From: Flaviramulus basaltis
GTDB taxonomy: Bacteria > Bacteroidota > Bacteroidia > Flavobacteriales > Flavobacteriaceae
NCBI RefSeq assembly: GCF_900114265.1
Contig: NZ_FPKV01000001.1
Location: 558,001-622,000, forward strand
DNA length: 64,000 bases
Reading direction: 5' to 3'
Part shown: positions 59,970-64,000 of the stretch, in pieces
How positions within the stretch are numbered: the first letter of the stretch is position 1
How the letters are laid out: every line of letters starts with the position of its first letter
The notes under the pieces: model-generated
What the model saw: the letters and a program-made list of their open reading frames with translations, nothing else
Database searches by the model: none
What the model was told of the DNA's origin: nothing
Program-made: the position numbers and the translations under genes

Positions 59970-61673
59970 ATGAAAAAGACGATTAAAGCCCTTAAATTCT
60001 CTGCTGCTTTTCTACTTATTGTTTCATCTTTTATTGCTTGCGATAAAGATTTTAATGTTATAGAAAGTGATGTTCTAGGAACAGAAAATTCAAATTTCAC
60101 GACTGATAATGCTGTTTATCCTATTTCAGCTTACAACAGAAAACTAAATTCTTTACAAATAAATAATTTGGCTTCTAACTTACTTGGTGTTTTTAATGAT
60201 CCTGCTTATGGTAAAACCACTGCCAGTATTATAACTCAAGTAACACCCACATCTTTTAACCCGGATTTTGGTGAAAACACTGTAATTGATTCAGTTGTTA
60301 TAAACATCCCTTACTTTAATACAGTAGTAGGAACTGATGATGATGGCTATTCAAAATATGCTTTAGATTCCTTATACGGAAATCCCGAAGCACCAATTAA
60401 GCTTTCAATTTATCAAAATAATTATTTTTTAAGAGATTTTGATCCAAATTCAACACTTAATAATACTCAAAACTATTACTCTAATGCGAGTAGCACATTA
60501 AACTCTGCATTTACAAGTACTAGTGAAATAAATTTTGATGACCATATAGCAGCAACAATTTATGAGGAAGATATTTTTACTCCAAGCAAAAATGCTATAA
60601 AGACCACTATAGGCGAAGGTGATGATGCTGTTACAACAAGAACTACACCAGCATTTAGAGTCGTTTTTAACCAAGCAGATTATGCAGATGAACTTACATT
60701 CTGGAAAGAAACTATAATTGACAAACAAGATGATCCTGTTTTAAGCAATGCTAATAACTTTAAAGATTACTTTAGAGGCTTATATTTTAAAGCAGAGTCT
60801 ATAGGAAGTGACGGTAACATGTTTTTAATTAATCTAGCTTCTACAGCTGCTAATATTACTATTTACTATTCAAAAGATTCAAGTGTAGAAGGAGAAACAA
60901 TACAATCTACTTATGTATTAAATTTCACAGGAAACAAAATAAATACTTTTATTAATGATTACAACCTAGTAACGTTGCAAAATGGAGATAAAGATTTAGG
61001 TGATGAAAAACTTTATTTAAAAGGCGCCGAAGGATCTATGGCTGTTATTGACTTATTTGGAAACGAAGACACAAATAACAATGAGATAGCAGATGCCCTT
61101 GAAGATTTTATTAATGAATATAGACAAACTGATGACAATGGCGAATTCATTAAAAACAAGACAACAGGTAATTTTCTTTTAAAAAAACTTATAAATGACG
61201 CGCATTTAGAAATTTATGAAGACGAAACTATGCCAACACTTCCTGTAGATGAAAATGGAGACGCGTATCATAAATATGATCGTATTTATGCTTACGACAT
61301 TAAGAATAACACCCCTACTATTGATTATCTGATAGATGCAACTGAAAATTCTCAAAGCGCGTTTAGTTCTAAAATTATTAGCCTAAGTCAAAGAGATACC
61401 GTTTTAGGAAGATATAAAATACGTCTAACAGAACATTTAAATAGTATTTTACTTAGAGATTCTACTAATACTAAAATAGGGTTAGTATTATCAACCAATG
61501 TGAATTATACTAATAATGCTAAAATTTTACAAAGTAATGATGCTGTTACTGCAGTTCCTGCTGCTTCTTTATTAACACCAAGAGGAACTATTTTATATGG
61601 TAGCAACGAGAACGTTTCAGAAGGTAAAAGATTAAAATTAAAGGTGTTTTTTACTGAGCCTAAACAAGATTAA
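59970..61673 (+). CDS. DUF4270 domain lipoprotein
   Basis: The N-terminus is a lipoprotein signal (lipobox FIAC, Cys24). The following sequence fits DUF4270: SNFTTDNAVYPISAYNRKLNSLQINN (split across residues about 42-67), LLGVFNDPAYGKTTASIITQ (about 72-91), and VIDSVVINIPYFNT. The 567-residue protein is beta-rich, probably on the cell surface, with long insertions. Function is unknown. It starts 25 bases after the short starch-synthase-like gene, so the two form a likely operon. Confidence 0.88.
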   Translation: MKKTIKALKFSAAFLLIVSSFIACDKDFNVIESDVLGTENSNFTTDNAVYPISAYNRKLNSLQINNLASNLLGVFNDPAYGKTTASIITQVTPTSFNPDFGENTVIDSVVINIPYFNTVVGTDDDGYSKYALDSLYGNPEAPIKLSIYQNNYFLRDFDPNSTLNNTQNYYSNASSTLNSAFTSTSEINFDDHIAATIYEEDIFTPSKNAIKTTIGEGDDAVTTRTTPAFRVVFNQADYADELTFWKETIIDKQDDPVLSNANNFKDYFRGLYFKAESIGSDGNMFLINLASTAANITIYYSKDSSVEGETIQSTYVLNFTGNKINTFINDYNLVTLQNGDKDLGDEKLYLKGAEGSMAVIDLFGNEDTNNNEIADALEDFINEYRQTDDNGEFIKNKTTGNFLLKKLINDAHLEIYEDETMPTLPVDENGDAYHKYDRIYAYDIKNNTPTIDYLIDATENSQSAFSSKIISLSQRDTVLGRYKIRLTEHLNSILLRDSTNTKIGLVLSTNVNYTNNAKILQSNDAVTAVPAASLLTPRGTILYGSNENVSEGKRLKLKVFFTEPKQD

Positions 61674-61821
61674 CGATTTAACTCATTTGTTTTTCAAAAT
61701 ATTTTTTTTCTAATTGAGAAAAATGACTTCCATCGTGTAAACAAGAAATTCATATAATAATTTATCGTAAATATGTGAAATATTTACTATGAATTTAACC
61801 ACTAAATTAATCAAATAAACT

Positions 61822-63675
61822 ATGTGTGGAATTGTAGGATATATTGGCCACAGAGAGGCTTACCCAATTATAATAGAAGGTCTTAAGCGCTTAGAATACA
61901 GGGGCTATGACAGTGCTGGCATTGCGCTTTTTGATGGTAAAAACCTTAAAGTTTCTAAAACAAAAGGTAAGGTTGCAGATTTAGAAAATCGTATTGAAAA
62001 GGAAATCACAAAAACAGGTAATGTTGGTATTGGTCATACACGTTGGGCTACTCATGGTGTTCCTAACGATGTAAATTCACATCCTCATATTTCAAACTCT
62101 GGCGATTTAGTTATTATTCATAATGGTATTATAGAAAATTATGAATCTCTTAAACAGGAATTGATTTCAAGAGGTTATACTTTTCAATCGGATACAGATA
62201 CAGAGGTCTTAATTAACTTAATTGAAGACGTAAAAAAACAAGAAAACGTAAAACTCGGTAAAGCCGTTCAAGTTGCACTAAACCAGGTTGTTGGAGCTTA
62301 TGCTATTGCTGTTTTCGATAAAAACAAACCAGAAGAAGTTGTTGTTGCTCGTTTAGGAAGTCCTCTTGCTATTGGTATTGGTGAGAACGAAGATGAGTTT
62401 TTTATTGCTAGTGATGCTTCTCCATTTTTAGAATACACTAAAAATGCTATTTATTTAGAAGATGAAGAAATGGCAATTATTAGACGTCATAAAGGCGTGA
62501 AAATAAGAAAAATTAAAGATGACTCTTTAGTAGATACTTATGTTCAAGAATTACAACTTAATTTAGAGCAAATAGAAAAAGGAGGGTTTGAGCATTTCAT
62601 GCTAAAAGAAATTTTCGAGCAACCAAAAGCAATAACTGATACCTATAGAGGAAGATTATTAAGAAATGAGGCTATTATTAAAATGGCCGGTGTTGAGGAC
62701 AACATGAAAAAATTTCTTAATGCTAACCGTATTATTATAGTTGCATGTGGTACATCTTGGCATGCAGGCTTAGTTGCTGAATATATTTTTGAAGACTTAG
62801 CAAGAGTACCTGTAGAAGTAGAATATGCTTCAGAATTTAGATATAGAAATCCTGTAATTACTGAAAACGATGTAATTATTGCTATTTCGCAATCCGGTGA
62901 AACAGCAGATACACTTGCAGCAATAAAATTAGCAAAATCTAAAGGCGCTTTTGTTTTTGGCGTATGCAATGTTGTGGGATCTTCCATAGCTAGAGAAACT
63001 CATGCTGGAGCTTATACACATGCAGGTCCAGAAATTGGTGTAGCATCTACCAAAGCATTTACAACTCAAATTACAATTTTAACATTAATTGCGTTAAGGC
63101 TAGCTCGTGCTAAAGGCACTATTAGTAGTTCCGATTTTCGTCATCATTTACTGGAATTAGAAATGATTCCTAAAAAAGTAGAAAAAGCTTTAGAAGCTGA
63201 TGATAAAATTAAATTGATTGCAGATATCTATAAAGATGTTAATAATTTTCTTTACTTAGGTAGAGGCTATAATTTTCCTGTAGCCTTAGAAGGTGCTCTT
63301 AAGCTAAAAGAAATTTCATATATCCATGCAGAAGGTTATCCAGCAGCAGAAATGAAACATGGCCCAATTGCACTAATAGATGAGAATATGCCAATTGTTG
63401 TTATCGCTACTAAAAAAGGCCATTATGAAAAAGTAGTTAGTAATATACAAGAAATTAAGTCAAGAAAAGGAAAAATTATTGGTATAGTTACTGAAGGAGA
63501 TGTTCAAGTTAAAGCACTTGCAGATCATATTATTGAAGTTCCAGAAACTATAGAATCCCTTTCTCCTTTACTTACTACAATTCCACTTCAATTACTATCT
63601 TACCATATAGCTGTTCTGTTAAATAAAAATGTAGATCAACCACGTAATTTAGCAAAATCTGTTACTGTAGAGTAA
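61822..63675 (+). CDS. glmS: Glutamine-fructose-6-phosphate aminotransferase (isomerizing)
   Basis: GlmS makes glucosamine-6-phosphate for peptidoglycan and lipopolysaccharide. The N-terminal glutaminase starts MCGIVGYIG with catalytic Cys2 (Cys1 after Met removal), followed by IGHTRWATHG (about 74-83). Two SIS domains follow (AISQSGETADTLAAI, about 354-368; then SYIHAEGYPAAEMKHGPIAL, about 506-525). The C-terminus KSVTVE is as in E. coli. The 617-residue length fits. No glmS riboswitch was recognised upstream. Confidence 0.98.
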   Translation: MCGIVGYIGHREAYPIIIEGLKRLEYRGYDSAGIALFDGKNLKVSKTKGKVADLENRIEKEITKTGNVGIGHTRWATHGVPNDVNSHPHISNSGDLVIIHNGIIENYESLKQELISRGYTFQSDTDTEVLINLIEDVKKQENVKLGKAVQVALNQVVGAYAIAVFDKNKPEEVVVARLGSPLAIGIGENEDEFFIASDASPFLEYTKNAIYLEDEEMAIIRRHKGVKIRKIKDDSLVDTYVQELQLNLEQIEKGGFEHFMLKEIFEQPKAITDTYRGRLLRNEAIIKMAGVEDNMKKFLNANRIIIVACGTSWHAGLVAEYIFEDLARVPVEVEYASEFRYRNPVITENDVIIAISQSGETADTLAAIKLAKSKGAFVFGVCNVVGSSIARETHAGAYTHAGPEIGVASTKAFTTQITILTLIALRLARAKGTISSSDFRHHLLELEMIPKKVEKALEADDKIKLIADIYKDVNNFLYLGRGYNFPVALEGALKLKEISYIHAEGYPAAEMKHGPIALIDENMPIVVIATKKGHYEKVVSNIQEIKSRKGKIIGIVTEGDVQVKALADHIIEVPETIESLSPLLTTIPLQLLSYHIAVLLNKNVDQPRNLAKSVTVE

Positions 63676-63802
63676 AAATATTAGCCATTTATATATAAAC
63701 CCTAAGCCGTAATACTTCTTTCAAAAACATTGTAATTATCATTTTTAAAGCTTATTTTTAAATATATTGTAATTTTTAAGCCTGTTTTTTGCCAAAGACT
63801 AC

Positions 63803-63814
63803 TATGCATGCATA
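63803..63814. promoter_or_regulatory. 12-bp perfect palindrome upstream of the last gene
   Basis: TATGCATGCATA lies 78 bases before ATG 63892. It could be an operator for the receptor gene, but may be chance. Confidence 0.25.
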
Positions 63815-63891
63815 ATTTTTTTGCGTTTTTATTCGTAAGTAATCTATTATATACATATATTGCCAAACTAAAATTAAACTAATTCAAATAA

Positions 63892-64000
63892 ATGAAAACA
63901 ATTCTCCCATTTTTATTGTTGCTTTTCTGTGGATTTTCCTATTCCCAAACAACAATTACTGGTTCTGTTGTTGATGATAATAATCAACCCATTCCAGGAG
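63892..64000 (+). CDS. Start of a TonB-dependent receptor or CarboxypepD_reg-like protein (3' end cut)
   Basis: Only 36 codons are visible. They code for a signal peptide (KTILPFLLLLFCGFSYSQ) and the beginning of a CarboxypepD_reg-like domain (TTITGSVVDDNNQPIPG). This N-terminus is typical of SusC-like or other TonB-dependent receptors of Bacteroidota. It could also be another protein with this domain, so the rest of the gene is needed. Confidence 0.75.
   Translation, partial: MKTILPFLLLLFCGFSYSQTTITGSVVDDNNQPIPG

Noticed and set aside
61705-61723. TTTTTCT/AGAAAAA hairpin after the DUF4270 gene
   Set aside because: The stem is nearly all A/T and no T-tract follows; support as a terminator is too weak.
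61674-61821. Possible glmS riboswitch upstream of glmS
   Set aside because: The 148-base gap is AT-rich with no sign of the conserved ribozyme core; the riboswitch is typical of Gram-positive bacteria.

Overview
The window is AT-rich DNA from a member of the Bacteroidota, most likely a marine or aquatic Flavobacteriaceae; the genus cannot be told. The evidence is the family content: SusC-like TonB-dependent receptors with carboxypeptidase-regulatory-like N-termini, DUF5689, DUF4270, DUF3078, DUF2480 and DUF3108 proteins, type IX secretion (T9SS) tails, a type 2 IleRS, Bacteroidota-type -7 promoter elements (TAnnTTTG), and almost no Shine-Dalgarno signals. About 50 genes are supported. No tRNA, rRNA, CRISPR array, phage or insertion sequence was seen.

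Layout. 1-7.6 kb: an Fe-S cluster (SUF) operon, sufC (5' cut) -sufD-sufS, then a secreted M43 metalloprotease and a small lipoprotein interposed before sufE-sufT-DUF2480 and a DUF3078 outer-membrane protein. 7.6-11.1 kb: a bifunctional penicillin-binding protein and HflX on the minus strand. 11.2-18.5 kb: two endonuclease/exonuclease/phosphatase (EEP) proteins flanking a TonB receptor + DUF5689 lipoprotein pair, which looks like a nucleic-acid or organophosphate scavenging locus. 18.6-22.8 kb: a second TonB receptor + lipoprotein pair. 22.9-30.3 kb: pgi, an M23 peptidase, tryptophan dioxygenase, DUF3108, and the tyrosine-degradation enzymes hppD and hmgA. 30.5-34.5 kb: a patatin/beta-barrel protein and uvrC. 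34.6-38.1 kb: a VOC protein and a RimB/RimK/aspartoacylase-like cluster ending in 5-formyl-THF cyclo-ligase.

38.1-42.1 kb: two tandem paralogues of an unrecognised exported family with an OmpA-like segment and seven cysteines at identical residue numbers, including CxxC pairs at both ends. 42.2-46.7 kb: lspA, a DksA-like protein and ileS, whose class I signature reads GVHH instead of HxGH. 46.9-53.7 kb: a PepSY-like lipoprotein and two T9SS-type proteins; the small one is a near stand-alone copy of the C-terminal module of the 1686-residue one. 54.1-58.9 kb: radA, an esterase-fold protein that lacks its nucleophile, a flippase-like membrane protein, panD and panC. 59.1-64 kb: a truncated starch-synthase-like protein, a DUF4270 lipoprotein, glmS and the start of another TonB receptor.

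The non-coding structure is informative. A dispersed palindromic element sits inside two operons (sufD/sufS and hmgA/hppD), two other palindromic elements occupy gene gaps, and several -7 elements lie so close to start codons that leaderless mRNAs are predicted. Candidates for undescribed biology are the tandem CxxC/OmpA-like pair, the EEP/TonB locus, the receptor-linked repeat lipoprotein and the family of degenerate enzymes (esterase, starch synthase, M23). These are inferences from sequence alone.
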